A stretch of DNA of 64,000 nucleotides from an uncultured Helicobacteraceae bacterium (GCA_944323755.1 CALUTR010000004.1:1-64000); one strand, 5' to 3'. Positions 39,439 through 48,469 are shown, numbered from the stretch's first letter. Notes: a model not told the origin generated them from the sequence alone. Numbers and translations: made by a program.

Positions 39439-41508
39439 TTAAAATTCTGCTCTTAAATTTATCCAATAATTCCTGCTAGGAATCATTCTTTGATACAAAT
39501 TTGTATAATTGCTACCATTATTTGTAGTTACATAATCTACAAAATTTGTATTAAATAGATTGTTTATTACAAATCCTAGATTCCAAGTATTGTCAAATTT
39601 GTAATTAAATCCTAAGTCAAATAGATGGACATCTTTATACCAATCGCCAACACCTGTATTTGCAGTGTGAGCAAGACCTGTTGGAGTTTTGTATTTTCCT
39701 ACATATCTTAGATATGTATCAAATCCAGCTATTTGGTATGATAATTTTGCAGAAGTATTGTGTCTTGGCACTGTGTTTAGCGGTGATCCTTTTTTGTCTC
39801 CTGATAGTTGCTTTGTGAATGTATAAGCATATGATAAATCAAATCCTATACCATATATTCTTTTCATTTGTAATGCAAATTCAGCTCCAGTTGATAGTGC
39901 TTTATCTACATTTTTATATATATAGCAATTACTTCCGCTGCAACTTCCAATACCTGGTATTTGACTGCTGCTATTGTAAGTTATGGTGTCAATTTTATCT
40001 TTGAAATCTGTGTAAAATCCAGTTAGTGTTATTAGAAGTGGATTTGTATCAAGTATAAAGCTTAGTTCATAATTCCAGCTTTTTTCAGCTTGTAGATTTT
40101 TGTTTCCATAATAATATTCATTTGAGCTTTTTATTATATAGCCATCGTATAAATATGATAATTGCGGGATACTCATTCCACTTGCAACACCTGCTTTTAT
40201 CGTAAAATTGTTTGTTGGGTGTATATTTACATAGAATCTAGGATTTGGCATAGCTTTATATAGATCACTATAATTTAACCTCAAACCAAGTGTAGTAGAG
40301 ATTAAATCTATTGGAATATATTCTGCTTCCCCAAATAATGCTACTTGATTTTGATGATTATTTGAGCTTGGTCTTGCTTCAAATTGTTCATACATATAAT
40401 AAAGACCGGCATTTGCTATTAAGATTCCAGCTGTATCAAAATGGTAGTTTTGATTCCACGATGAATTTAAGATGAGTATTTTATTATCTTGCATAGTAGA
40501 TCTATTTGGCGTTCCTTTCCAGCCACTTGCGCCTATGGGCACATCTTTTCTTGATATTTGTTGTGTATCTGCGAATTGTATATAGGTATTAAAATCACCA
40601 AAATCATAACTTGCATCGTGATTTATAGTAGTATTGTATTTGTAATAATCTCTAATTGCAGTAACTTGACTGCTTGATGTATTTAGCGATCCTAAATTTT
40701 GATAATTAAATTCACTATCAATATATATATTGTTTTCATCATTTATAGTATAGTTTAGTCTACCACCAACACTTGCTATAGTATATCCTGTTGGAGAATG
40801 GCTTGTATATGGATTTGTAGTGGCATTTCCTGTATATCCAGGTATGTCTGATTTATAAAATTTATTTGGACCGGTTGTATTAAACCTTCCTCTAAGATTC
40901 ATGGATAATACATCATCTATAAGTGGTGTTGCTATGTATCCATTAAATCCATACATATGTCCCCAATTTCTGTTATTTTCTTGTAATCTTGTTTCTAATT
41001 GAAAACTTCCTGTTGGTTTGCTTGGATTCTTTTTTGTGATTATATTTATTACCCCACCTAGTGCATCACTTCCATATATTACAGATGCAGGGCCTCTTAT
41101 TACTTCTATTCTTTCTATCATAGATGTTGGAGGAATAAAACCACTTGTTGGATCAAATCCATTTCCTCCAAACCCTTTTGCAACATTTTGTCTTTTTCCA
41201 TCTATTAGTATCAATGTGTATGAAGATGAAAGACCTCTCATCATAATAGAATTTGCCCCTGTTTTCCCAACGCTAGTTGCTATTCCAGGTACCTCTTGCA
41301 AGGCATCTCCTAGATCTCGTATAGGACGACTTAGTAGTTCTTCTTTTGGAATTACAGATATGCTTGCTGGAGCTTCTTTTAATAGCTGTTGATATCCTGT
41401 TGCAGTTACAACGCTTTCACCTAAATCTACATCTTCTATATCATCGCCAAATACATTTGTTAGTGCAGCTATTAATGATAAACTCAAAGCTATATTGTAT
41501 GTTTTCAA
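39439..41508 (-). CDS. TonB-dependent outer-membrane receptor
   Basis: A 689-residue receptor: signal peptide (about 1-21), TonB-box-like ESVVTATG (about 31-38), plug domain (ASISVIPKEELLSRPIRDLG, MMRGLSSSYTLILIDGKRQN, IERIEVIRGPASVIYGSDAL, GGVINIITKK) and a 22-strand barrel ending in aromatic RAEF. It resembles CirA/IroN/FepA-type siderophore receptors more than FecA. The substrate is unknown. The start is TTG with AAAGGA. Palindromic AT-rich elements upstream could bind a metal regulator. The PepSY gene follows. Confidence 0.93.
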   Translation of the reverse strand: MKTYNIALSLSLIAALTNVFGDDIEDVDLGESVVTATGYQQLLKEAPASISVIPKEELLSRPIRDLGDALQEVPGIATSVGKTGANSIMMRGLSSSYTLILIDGKRQNVAKGFGGNGFDPTSGFIPPTSMIERIEVIRGPASVIYGSDALGGVINIITKKNPSKPTGSFQLETRLQENNRNWGHMYGFNGYIATPLIDDVLSMNLRGRFNTTGPNKFYKSDIPGYTGNATTNPYTSHSPTGYTIASVGGRLNYTINDENNIYIDSEFNYQNLGSLNTSSSQVTAIRDYYKYNTTINHDASYDFGDFNTYIQFADTQQISRKDVPIGASGWKGTPNRSTMQDNKILILNSSWNQNYHFDTAGILIANAGLYYMYEQFEARPSSNNHQNQVALFGEAEYIPIDLISTTLGLRLNYSDLYKAMPNPRFYVNIHPTNNFTIKAGVASGMSIPQLSYLYDGYIIKSSNEYYYGNKNLQAEKSWNYELSFILDTNPLLITLTGFYTDFKDKIDTITYNSSSQIPGIGSCSGSNCYIYKNVDKALSTGAEFALQMKRIYGIGFDLSYAYTFTKQLSGDKKGSPLNTVPRHNTSAKLSYQIAGFDTYLRYVGKYKTPTGLAHTANTGVGDWYKDVHLFDLGFNYKFDNTWNLGFVINNLFNTNFVDYVTTNNGSNYTNLYQRMIPSRNYWINLRAEF

Positions 41509-41658
41509 CTTTAATCCTTTTTTATAAATAATAATAAAAATAGGAATGAATTTTATTAATATAATCTTTATAAATTCTTAATAAATTAGACTTATTTCTT
41601 AAAAATGTACTCTTTAGACATCATCTTGCAACTAATCAATAGCTTAATTGTATTGGTT

Positions 41659-41680
41659 TCACAATGATTATTTATTGTGA
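41659..41680. promoter_or_regulatory. inverted repeat TCACAAT-N8-ATTGTGA upstream of TonB receptor
   Basis: Perfect 7-base arms with an 8-base spacer, about 150 bases before the receptor start, suit binding of a dimeric regulator. The regulator is unknown. Confidence 0.4.
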
Positions 41681-41699
41681 TATAGCCATATTTTTGATT

Positions 41700-41725
41700 T
41701 TAATATTGTTGATTATTAATATTAA
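41700..41725. promoter_or_regulatory. inverted repeat TTAATATT-N10-AATATTAA upstream of TonB receptor
   Basis: Perfect 8-base arms flank a 10-base spacer. AT-rich dyads of this kind occur in Fur- and NikR-controlled Helicobacter promoters, but this does not match either consensus exactly. Confidence 0.35.
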
Positions 41726-42098
41726 GTAATGTTTAAGAATTTATATATTTTAATATCAATTCTTATTTTTGTTATCAACAAAATGTTCTTAATTATTATG
41801 TATTGTTTGACATTTATTTTTAAGGATTCTGGGGTAGCTGCTAAATACGAAAAGTATCAACTCTTTGCCCCAGAGAAAGAATTTTTATTAAAGCTTATAT
41901 GATCCTAGATCGCAGCTAAAGAGCTTGGAATTATATATAGCGATGACCTTGGTTTATTCTGCCATAGACTCTAAATTTTGTTTATGGATTATCAGTTTCT
42001 CTTAATTAAATGTTTTGCATTCCTTTTGTTAAAAATATAGAACCTTATAAATCAAGGATTTGTCCCCCTGAATCCTTTAAGTTAAGTTATGTTTTGAG

Positions 42099-42129
42099 TT
42101 TTAGGCTATTAATGATTAATAGCCTAAAA
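42099..42129. terminator. 31-base perfect palindrome downstream of moaA
   Basis: TTTTAGGCTATTAAT, a central G, then ATTAATAGCCTAAAA. It lies 26 bases after the moaA stop on the minus strand. No U tract follows on either strand beyond the stem itself, so it may be a terminator of limited strength or a protein-binding site. Confidence 0.5.
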
Positions 42130-42155
42130 TAGCAGAATCTTATAGATGGTTAGTT

Positions 42156-43112
42156 TTATCCACCTGTGTGATAAAATGCCCTAGATGAAATTTCTCCTTC
42201 TTGCCATTTGTTTTTTTCAGGCTTGTTTTTTATAGCAAGTAAAAGTGCTTCTTCCATTGCCTTTTTATCGGTATTTCTTATTGCTTCTCCTACATCAACA
42301 GCATCTTGAAAATATAAACAAGGGCATATTACGCCTTCAGCAGTAATTCTTATCCTATTGCAAGATAGACAGAATTCATCATTATGCGGGGCGATAATTC
42401 CAAATACATTATTAGTATTATTTATTTTGTATAACTTTGCAGGTCCAAACATTTCCTTTTTTAGCATAGTATATTTGTATTTTTTTTGTATATTTTCTAG
42501 AATCTCAAATGATCTAAGTCCTTTTATAGCATTGCTTGCAAAGTTGTTTTCCATATATTCTATATATCTAAGCAAGAATCCTTCATTGATTGCAAAATCA
42601 AGCATAGATATGATTTCATTATCATTTATTCCTTTTAGTGGAACCATATTTAGCTTTATTTTTAACCCAGACTGCTTTGCTTCTTTTAGTCCCTCTAAGA
42701 CATTATTTAAAGCATCTTTTTTTGAAATCAGTTCTATTTTTTCTTTTTTTAGACTATCAAGCGATACATTAATCCTTTTTAACCCAGAATCTTTTAAATT
42801 TTTTGCATATTTTTTTAATAGATACCCATTTGTTGTAAGTGCCACTTCTATATTATTTTTATAATCATAGATTCCCTTTATAAATAAACTTAAATCTTTT
42901 CTTAGTAGCGGCTCACCACCTGTGATTCTTATTTTTTTTACACCATAATCCATTGCAATTTTTAAAAATTCAAGCATTTTGTCTAGTGGTATTAGATTTT
43001 CTTCTATTTCATCGGGAGTATTTGGCATACAATATTTACATCTAAAATTACAATTTTTTGTTACAGATATTCGTATATAATCAATTGTTCTGCCAAAGCT
43101 ATCTATTAGCAA
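42156..43112 (-). CDS. moaA: GTP 3',8-cyclase MoaA (molybdenum cofactor synthesis)
   Basis: A 318-residue radical SAM enzyme starting molybdopterin synthesis from GTP. The SAM cluster cysteines are Cys21, Cys25 and Cys28 (NCNFRCKYCMP). RITGGEPLLRKDL follows. The second cluster lies in EFCLSCNRIRIT and VICPCL. The C-terminal pair Gly-Gly (YHTGG) needed for activity is present. Intact moaA shows that the cofactor pathway is retained even though the Mop gene at 12.8 kb is dead. It is monocistronic in view. Confidence 0.96.
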   Translation of the reverse strand: MLIDSFGRTIDYIRISVTKNCNFRCKYCMPNTPDEIEENLIPLDKMLEFLKIAMDYGVKKIRITGGEPLLRKDLSLFIKGIYDYKNNIEVALTTNGYLLKKYAKNLKDSGLKRINVSLDSLKKEKIELISKKDALNNVLEGLKEAKQSGLKIKLNMVPLKGINDNEIISMLDFAINEGFLLRYIEYMENNFASNAIKGLRSFEILENIQKKYKYTMLKKEMFGPAKLYKINNTNNVFGIIAPHNDEFCLSCNRIRITAEGVICPCLYFQDAVDVGEAIRNTDKKAMEEALLLAIKNKPEKNKWQEGEISSRAFYHTGG

Positions 43113-43291
43113 ATTTTGTCCTTAAATAAAGTTTGAATGTTGTAAATGAATTGATATCGATTAAAACTTAATTTTTGCTTGAAGCATACTATTTATTTTT
43201 ATATTAACTATTATTTTTTGTGAATAAAGTATACAAATTTATTAAATATAATGCAGTTTTATATTTTAATATATATAATGAGTGGTTGGTT

Positions 43292-43317
43292 ATAGAATCT
43301 TAAGATTAAGATTCTAT
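43292..43317 (-). terminator. hairpin after yceI
   Basis: ATAGAATCTTA / TAAGATTCTAT with a four-base loop forms an 11-bp stem 9 bases after the yceI stop on the minus strand. It fits a factor-independent or pausing terminator. Confidence 0.6.
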
Positions 43318-43325
43318 GAGTTTTA

Positions 43326-43874
43326 TTATTTCTCGATACCTTCAATTTCAATTAGAAGTGCTACCTCTTCTCCTAATGCTACACTAGGTGTATTTGCAGC
43401 GATACCAAAATCTTTTCTATTAATTTTTCCACTTAAACTTAAACCTATTACTTCTTGCCCTTTATTGTTTTTTGATGTCCCAAATATTTCAACTTCTAAT
43501 ACCACTTGTTTAGTGATACCTTTAATTGTAAGGTCAAATACACCCTCATTTCCACTAATTCTAACTAATTTTAATGTTGCTTTTGGGAATTTTTTGACAT
43601 CAAAATATTCAGGATCTTTTATGTGATCATCTCTGTCTTTATTATTTGTATTAATTGTATCAATATCAACTTCACCACTTAAAGCGCTCAATTTGTTGTT
43701 ATCAGCACTTAAGCTTCCTTGAAATTTCCCAAAACTTCCTTTTACATTACTGACGCTTAAATGCTTAATTTTAAATTCAACTTGTGAATGTGAAATATCA
43801 ACATTATAATCTTTTGCTACAAGTAGCCCAAATGGTAATACGCCAACTAAAAATGCTAATAATGTTTTCTTCAT
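43326..43874 (-). CDS. yceI: YceI-family periplasmic protein
   Basis: A 182-residue secreted protein with a signal peptide (MKKTLLAFLVGVLPFGLLVA) and the YceI lipocalin-like barrel (YNVDISHSQVEFKIKHLSVS, GSFGKFQGSLSADN, DDHIKDPEYFDVKKFPKATL, GLSLSGKINRKDFGI). Family members bind polyisoprenoid or similar lipids in the periplasm; the ligand here is unknown. It stands alone, ended by a hairpin, with RBS AAGGAGAT before the ATG. Confidence 0.92.
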   Translation of the reverse strand: MKKTLLAFLVGVLPFGLLVAKDYNVDISHSQVEFKIKHLSVSNVKGSFGKFQGSLSADNNKLSALSGEVDIDTINTNNKDRDDHIKDPEYFDVKKFPKATLKLVRISGNEGVFDLTIKGITKQVVLEVEIFGTSKNNKGQEVIGLSLSGKINRKDFGIAANTPSVALGEEVALLIEIEGIEK

Positions 43875-43936
43875 TTCATCTCCTTGTTTATTATTGAAGT
43901 TAAGTATTATAGTATGTTAATTAATTATTGCAACTA

Positions 43937-45319
43937 TCAACCAATCATATTGTCAATTTTCAGTATTTCATCTAGCTCTTCTTTTGTGAGATAACCTTTT
44001 TCAAGCACCACTTCAACAATGCTTCTATTTGAATTAAGCGCTTCTTTTGCGACTTGTGCGGATTTTTCATACCCTATTTTTGGATTTAGTGCTGTTACTA
44101 ATCCTATACTATTTAAAACAAAATTTCTGCAAATATCAGTGTTTGCTGTAATTCCATCGACACATCTAGTGGCTAGTGTTATATTTGCATTTTGTAATAA
44201 TGCTATTGAATTTAATAACGAAAATATAATTACAGGTTCAAATACATTTAATTGCAATTGACCACCTGCAGCAGCCATTGTGATTGTTGTGTCTCCGCCT
44301 ATTAATAAAAAACATACTTGATTTACGACTTCAGGTATTACAGGATTTACCTTGCCAGGCATTATTGAGCTACCAGGTTGCATTTTTGGTAAATTGATCT
44401 CATTTATTCCAGCTCTTGGCCCAGAGCTTAGTAATCTTAAATCATTGCATATTTTGGTTAGTTTTACTGCTGCCCTTTTTAATATCCCGCTTAGTTGGAC
44501 ATAAGCTCCAGTGCTTTGTGTGGCTTCTATTAAATCTCTTGCAGTGATAAAATCTATATTTGTTATCTCTTGTAGCTTTTTTTCAACTATATCTTTGTAG
44601 TTTTTAGGTGCATTGATGCCAGTTCCTATTGCTGTGCCACCTAAATTTATTACTTTAAATTCATCTCTAGAGTTTAGAATTCTATCTCTATCTTTTTGCA
44701 ACATCAATGCAAATGCCGCAAATTCTTGCCCTAAAGTCATAGGCACTGCATCTTGTAGCTGCGTCCTCCCCATTTTTATCACATTGTTAAATTCTTTTGC
44801 TTTGTTTGCAAATGAAACACTTAGGATTTCCATAGATTCTGCTAGTTTTCCAAGACGCATATATAAAGCCAATCTCATTGCTGTTGGATATACATCATTT
44901 GTAGATTGGCTTTTGTTAATATGATCATTTGGATGGCAGAATTCATATTGACCTTTTTTGTGCCCTAGAATTTCAAGTGCTATATTTGCTATTACTTCAT
45001 TTGCATTCATATTTGTGCTTGTTCCAGCGCCACCTTGAATCATTGGCACTACAAATTGAGAATAATATCCACCCTCTAGTATTGCATCGCAGGCTTTTAT
45101 TATTGCTTCTTTTAGTTCAAATGATAGCAATCCTAGTTCGTAATTAGCTAATGCAGCTGCTTTTTTTACCATAACAATGCTGTCTATAAATATTGGAAAA
45201 TCATTTAATCTTTGGTTTCCTATGGGAAAATTTTCCATAGCTCTTAGCGTTTGTATCCCATAATAACAGCTATCATCTATCTCCATTTCACCAATAAAAT
45301 CTTTTTCTATTCTTTTCAT
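43937..45319 (-). CDS. aspA: Aspartate ammonia-lyase
   Basis: A 460-residue fumarase/aspartase superfamily enzyme converting aspartate to fumarate and ammonia. Motifs are GGAGTSTNMNANEVIAN, HPNDHINKSQSTNDVYPTA and the catalytic loop PGSSIMPGKVNPVIPE, which carries the base Ser. A fumarase would be similar, but length and MNANEVIAN context fit aspartase. In helicobacters and campylobacters it supplies fumarate as an electron acceptor. Confidence 0.93.
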   Translation of the reverse strand: MKRIEKDFIGEMEIDDSCYYGIQTLRAMENFPIGNQRLNDFPIFIDSIVMVKKAAALANYELGLLSFELKEAIIKACDAILEGGYYSQFVVPMIQGGAGTSTNMNANEVIANIALEILGHKKGQYEFCHPNDHINKSQSTNDVYPTAMRLALYMRLGKLAESMEILSVSFANKAKEFNNVIKMGRTQLQDAVPMTLGQEFAAFALMLQKDRDRILNSRDEFKVINLGGTAIGTGINAPKNYKDIVEKKLQEITNIDFITARDLIEATQSTGAYVQLSGILKRAAVKLTKICNDLRLLSSGPRAGINEINLPKMQPGSSIMPGKVNPVIPEVVNQVCFLLIGGDTTITMAAAGGQLQLNVFEPVIIFSLLNSIALLQNANITLATRCVDGITANTDICRNFVLNSIGLVTALNPKIGYEKSAQVAKEALNSNRSIVEVVLEKGYLTKEELDEILKIDNMIG

Positions 45320-45355
45320 TTAATTCCTTGAAGTAGTGTTTTATTTAGGCTTGGC

Positions 45356-45379
45356 AATCATCTAGAATCCTAGATGATT
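45356..45379. terminator. hairpin after ackA
   Basis: AATCATCTAG / CTAGATGATT, 10-bp stem with loop AATC, 4 bases after the ackA stop on the minus strand. No clear U run follows. Confidence 0.5.
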
Positions 45380-45382
45380 ATG

Positions 45383-46582
45383 CTATAAGTTTTTTACTAT
45401 TTCATATGTATCTTGAGCAATTACCAATTCTTCGTTTGTAGGTATAACGCATACTTTTACTTTTGAATCTGGAGTTGATATGATAGCTTCTGTGCCTATT
45501 GTTTTTATATTCACTTCTTGGTTTAGCTTTACACCTAAGAAACCTAAATGTTCGACTATCATACCTCTTATATATACTGCATTTTCTCCAACCCCAGCAC
45601 AAAAGGCTATAGCATCTATCCCATTCATTGCAGCCATATATGAGCCTATATATTTAGCAACTCTATATGCAAATGCAGCTCTAGCTAGCCTTGCTAGTTC
45701 ATTGCCCTCTTCATCTGCTTTTAATAAATCTCTAAAATCACTTGATAGCTTTGAGATTCCAAGAACACCACTTTTTTTATTGAGTATATTGATCACCTCA
45801 TCGATGCTTAGATTTTCTTTCTTTGCTATATATTGTATTACAGCAGGGTCTATATCTCCGCTTCTTGTTCCCATAATGATACCCTCTAGCGGTGTTAGTC
45901 CCATACTTGTGTCAATACTTTGCCCATTTTTAACCGCACAAATTGATGAGCCATTTCCTAAATGACAAGTGATAATTTTAGAATCATTTATATCAAGCCC
46001 TAAAAATTCAGCTGTTTTTTTGCTTACGAATTTATGGCTTGTTCCATGAAATCCATATTTTCTTATTTTGTATTTTTCATACCATTCATATGGTAATGCA
46101 TATAGATATGCTTTTTGTGGTATTGTTGCATGAAATGCTGTATCAAATACTGCGACCATAGGTGTATTTGGCATTAAATCTTTACAAGCTTCGTATCCTA
46201 TAATATTTACAGAGTTATGAAGTGGAGCTAAATCGCTACAAGTTTTGATTTTTTCTATTACATCATCAGTAATTAGCATAGATTTGAAAAAGTATTCTCC
46301 ACCATGGACTACTCTATGTCCTATTGCTTTAATATCATCTAATGATTTTATTACACCATATTCAATATGTGTTAGGAATTCAAAGACTATTTTTATAGCA
46401 CTTTTATGGTTTGGCATATTAATTTCTTTTTCTATTTTTTCATTGTTTGCTTTATGTTTTATTACACTTTTATCAAGGCTTATCCTATCGCATATACCAG
46501 ATGCTAAAACAGATTGATTTTCTATATTGATTAGTTGATATTTTAGTGATGAACTCCCGCAATTAATTACTAATATATTCAT
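45383..46582 (-). CDS. ackA: Acetate kinase
   Basis: A 399-residue ASKHA-fold kinase interconverting acetyl-phosphate plus ADP with acetate plus ATP. Motifs are NCGSSSLKYQL, GHRVVHGGEYF, VFDTAFHATIP, GFHGTSHKFV, CHLGNGSSICAV and FCAGVGENA. Full length. It lies 20 bases after pta and forms the usual two-gene Pta-AckA pathway for acetate excretion, uptake and acetyl-phosphate control. Confidence 0.97.
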   Translation of the reverse strand: MNILVINCGSSSLKYQLINIENQSVLASGICDRISLDKSVIKHKANNEKIEKEINMPNHKSAIKIVFEFLTHIEYGVIKSLDDIKAIGHRVVHGGEYFFKSMLITDDVIEKIKTCSDLAPLHNSVNIIGYEACKDLMPNTPMVAVFDTAFHATIPQKAYLYALPYEWYEKYKIRKYGFHGTSHKFVSKKTAEFLGLDINDSKIITCHLGNGSSICAVKNGQSIDTSMGLTPLEGIIMGTRSGDIDPAVIQYIAKKENLSIDEVINILNKKSGVLGISKLSSDFRDLLKADEEGNELARLARAAFAYRVAKYIGSYMAAMNGIDAIAFCAGVGENAVYIRGMIVEHLGFLGVKLNQEVNIKTIGTEAIISTPDSKVKVCVIPTNEELVIAQDTYEIVKNL

Positions 46583-46602
46583 TTTATCTCCTTTTGTTTG
46601 CT

Positions 46603-47604
46603 TTATAATGCTTGCAAGGCTGTTATTGCTATTGTTCCAATAATATCATCGCTACTGCACCCACGGCTTAGATCATTTATAGGCTTTGCCATTCCTTGTG
46701 TTACAGGTCCATATGCTTCAGCTTTTGCTAATCGTTGAACCAATTTGTATCCTATATTTCCTGCATCAAGATCAGGAAAAATTAATACATTTGCGTTTCC
46801 TGCTATTGCAGAATCTGGAGCTTTTGATTTGCCAACACTTGGGACTATAGCAGCATCAAGTTGCAATTCCCCATCTATATCAAGATTTGGCATTTCTTGT
46901 TTTACTATTTTTAGCGCTTCTAGTACTTTATCTATTTTGCTATGACTTGCACTTCCATAAGTAGAATGGCTTAGTAGTGCGACTTTTGGTATCTCTCCTG
47001 TTAGCTGTGTGAATGTTTTAGATGATGAGATTGCAATTTGAGCTAACTCTTGGCTGCTTGGATCTTGTATTAACGCACAATCGCTAAAGCATAAGATTCC
47101 ACTATTTTCGTATTTAAACCCAAAATCACAATTTGGAACAATCATTAAAAACATACTTGAAACAACTTTTACATCTTTTGCTGTGCCTATGATTTGTAGC
47201 CCTGCTCTAAGCACATTCGCAGTTGAATTTATGGCTCCTGCTACCATACCATCTGCTTTACTGTCTTTTACAAGTGCTACACCAAAATATAGCGGATCAT
47301 TAAGCAGTAGATCTGTAGCTTTATCCTTTGTCATACCCTTGTGTCCACGCAATTCCACAAATAAATTACTATATGATTCTACTAATTGACTTGTTTTTGG
47401 GTTTATTATTTCTGCTTTGCTTAAATCTAAGCCATTTGATTTACTTTTTATTTCATCTTGATCGCCAACTAAAATAATATTTGCAAAGCCCTCTTGAAGT
47501 GTTTTACTCGCTGCTTCAAGTGTTCTAAAATCATTTGTTTCAACAAGCACTATAGTTTTTTTGTTGTTTTTTGCCTTTTCTTTTATTTTTTCTATAAAAC
47601 TCAT
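46603..47604 (-). CDS. pta: Phosphate acetyltransferase
   Basis: A 333-residue Pta core domain without the N-terminal DRTGG extension of the long enterobacterial forms. It exchanges acetyl-CoA and acetyl-phosphate. Typical segments are DPLYFGVALVKDSKADGMVAGA, DVKVVSSMFLM, SHSTYGSASHSKIDKV, ELQLDAAIVP and the C-terminal YGPVTQGMAKPINDLSRGCS. First gene of pta-ackA, reading away from tRNA-Ser. Confidence 0.96.
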   Translation of the reverse strand: MSFIEKIKEKAKNNKKTIVLVETNDFRTLEAASKTLQEGFANIILVGDQDEIKSKSNGLDLSKAEIINPKTSQLVESYSNLFVELRGHKGMTKDKATDLLLNDPLYFGVALVKDSKADGMVAGAINSTANVLRAGLQIIGTAKDVKVVSSMFLMIVPNCDFGFKYENSGILCFSDCALIQDPSSQELAQIAISSSKTFTQLTGEIPKVALLSHSTYGSASHSKIDKVLEALKIVKQEMPNLDIDGELQLDAAIVPSVGKSKAPDSAIAGNANVLIFPDLDAGNIGYKLVQRLAKAEAYGPVTQGMAKPINDLSRGCSSDDIIGTIAITALQAL

Positions 47605-47751
47605 ATTTTGTTCCTTGTTAAATATAAGAATCTTTTAACAATGATAAAATAAAACATATTGAAATAAGTTAATCAAGGCTTAATTTGTGGTTTTATATTG
47701 TTTTTGTGTGTATATTTTTTGCATAAAACTTTAAATTTAAGATTTTTTTGG

Positions 47752-47757
47752 TAGAAT
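47752..47757 (+). promoter_or_regulatory. extended -10 promoter of tRNA-Ser
   Basis: TAGAAT in TTTTTTTGGTAGAAT, giving TGG as the extended element after a T run; it ends 15 bases before the tRNA 5' end. The same TAGAAT hexamer follows the G tracts of the two outer-membrane barrel genes. Confidence 0.6.
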
Positions 47758-47772
47758 TCATATCTTTATTTT

Positions 47773-47863
47773 GGACCGGTGGGTGAGTTGGCTTAAACCA
47801 CGTCCCTGCTAAGGACGCGTAGTCGCAAGATTACCGAGGGTTCGAATCCCTCCCTGTCCGCCA
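47773..47863 (+). tRNA. tRNA-Ser(GCU) with encoded CCA
   Basis: A 91-base type II tRNA. The anticodon stem-loop CGTCC CTGCTAA GGACG gives anticodon GCU, reading AGC/AGU serine codons. A long variable arm precedes the T stem-loop GAGGG TTCGAAT CCCTC; discriminator G and encoded CCA end it. The acceptor stem (GGACCGG with CCTGTCC) carries one C-U mismatch at the fifth pair. The convergent gene's stop codon abuts the CCA. Confidence 0.95.
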
Positions 47864-48469
47864 CTACTTCGATTTAATATTATTCATTTCTTTTTGTATT
47901 TGATCCATAGTGTCATTTTGTGTTTGTATGATATTTTTTGCAATTTCTTTTATTTTGTCATTATTTGTATAATCTAAGATTATTTCTGCACTTTTAATGA
48001 AGTTCTTACTGTTTGATATCATTATTTGCGCAAAATCTAGATCCATATTGTTTGTTAATTTTAAGTTATATATTTCTTTGATAATATCATTTATAATTAT
48101 TTGTTTCTTTTCTTGAACCTCTTTGTATGTTGCGCTATCGCAATCTTTTTTCTCTTTATCTAGCTCTTTTATTAGCTCTTGGAAAAACTCTATTTCATCG
48201 CTTTGGAGATCTATTATTTGTTGCGCAATATCTTTTAAAGCTTCATTGTTAGATTCATCTAAATATAATGTCGCAATATCAAGCGAATTTTGATATAGTG
48301 GAATCATATCTGTCAAAAAATCTATATTAATATTACAACTCATTGAGATACCTTGATTTATAGAATCTGATATTTCTTGGCTGTTTGTGTTGATTTGCTC
48401 TACATTATGGTGTGCAGATTCTGCAAAAAGAATACTTGATAATAAAACTATTGCAGCGAGTTTTTTCAT
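47864..48469 (-). CDS. secreted protein with two DUF305-like helical repeats
   Basis: A 201-residue protein with signal peptide (MKKLAAIVLLSSILFAES). Two similar helical units follow: about 49-105 (DFLTDMIPLYQNSLDIATLY ... IAQQIIDLQSDEIEFFQEL) and about 145-196 (DFAQIMISNSKNFIKSAEII ... IAKNIIQTQNDTMDQIQKEM). Both follow the DUF305 pattern DFxxxMIxHHxxAIxMA ... AxxIIxxQxxEI, but the paired histidines are replaced by LY and SN. DUF305 proteins are often metal-linked; loss of His suggests a different role. Not named further. Confidence 0.8.
   Translation of the reverse strand: MKKLAAIVLLSSILFAESAHHNVEQINTNSQEISDSINQGISMSCNINIDFLTDMIPLYQNSLDIATLYLDESNNEALKDIAQQIIDLQSDEIEFFQELIKELDKEKKDCDSATYKEVQEKKQIIINDIIKEIYNLKLTNNMDLDFAQIMISNSKNFIKSAEIILDYTNNDKIKEIAKNIIQTQNDTMDQIQKEMNNIKSK

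Larger units (their letters stand above)
41509..42155. other. 647-base gene-free gap with inverted repeats and possible gene debris
   Basis: The region between moaA and the receptor gene holds no intact gene. It contains two inverted repeats (41659-41680 and 41700-41725). Bases 41824-41960 on the plus strand read KDSGVAAKYEKYQLFAPE and then, past two stops, IAAKELGIIYSDDLG, which looks like protein debris I cannot name. CTGGGG (41829-41834) pairs with CCCCAG (41868-41873). A 31-base palindrome lies at 42099-42129. The rest is AT-rich DNA without signal. Confidence 0.6.

Noticed and set aside
43282..43626. 114-codon plus-strand frame over yceI
   Set aside because: Opposite a clear YceI protein with a signal peptide; no ribosome site or domain.
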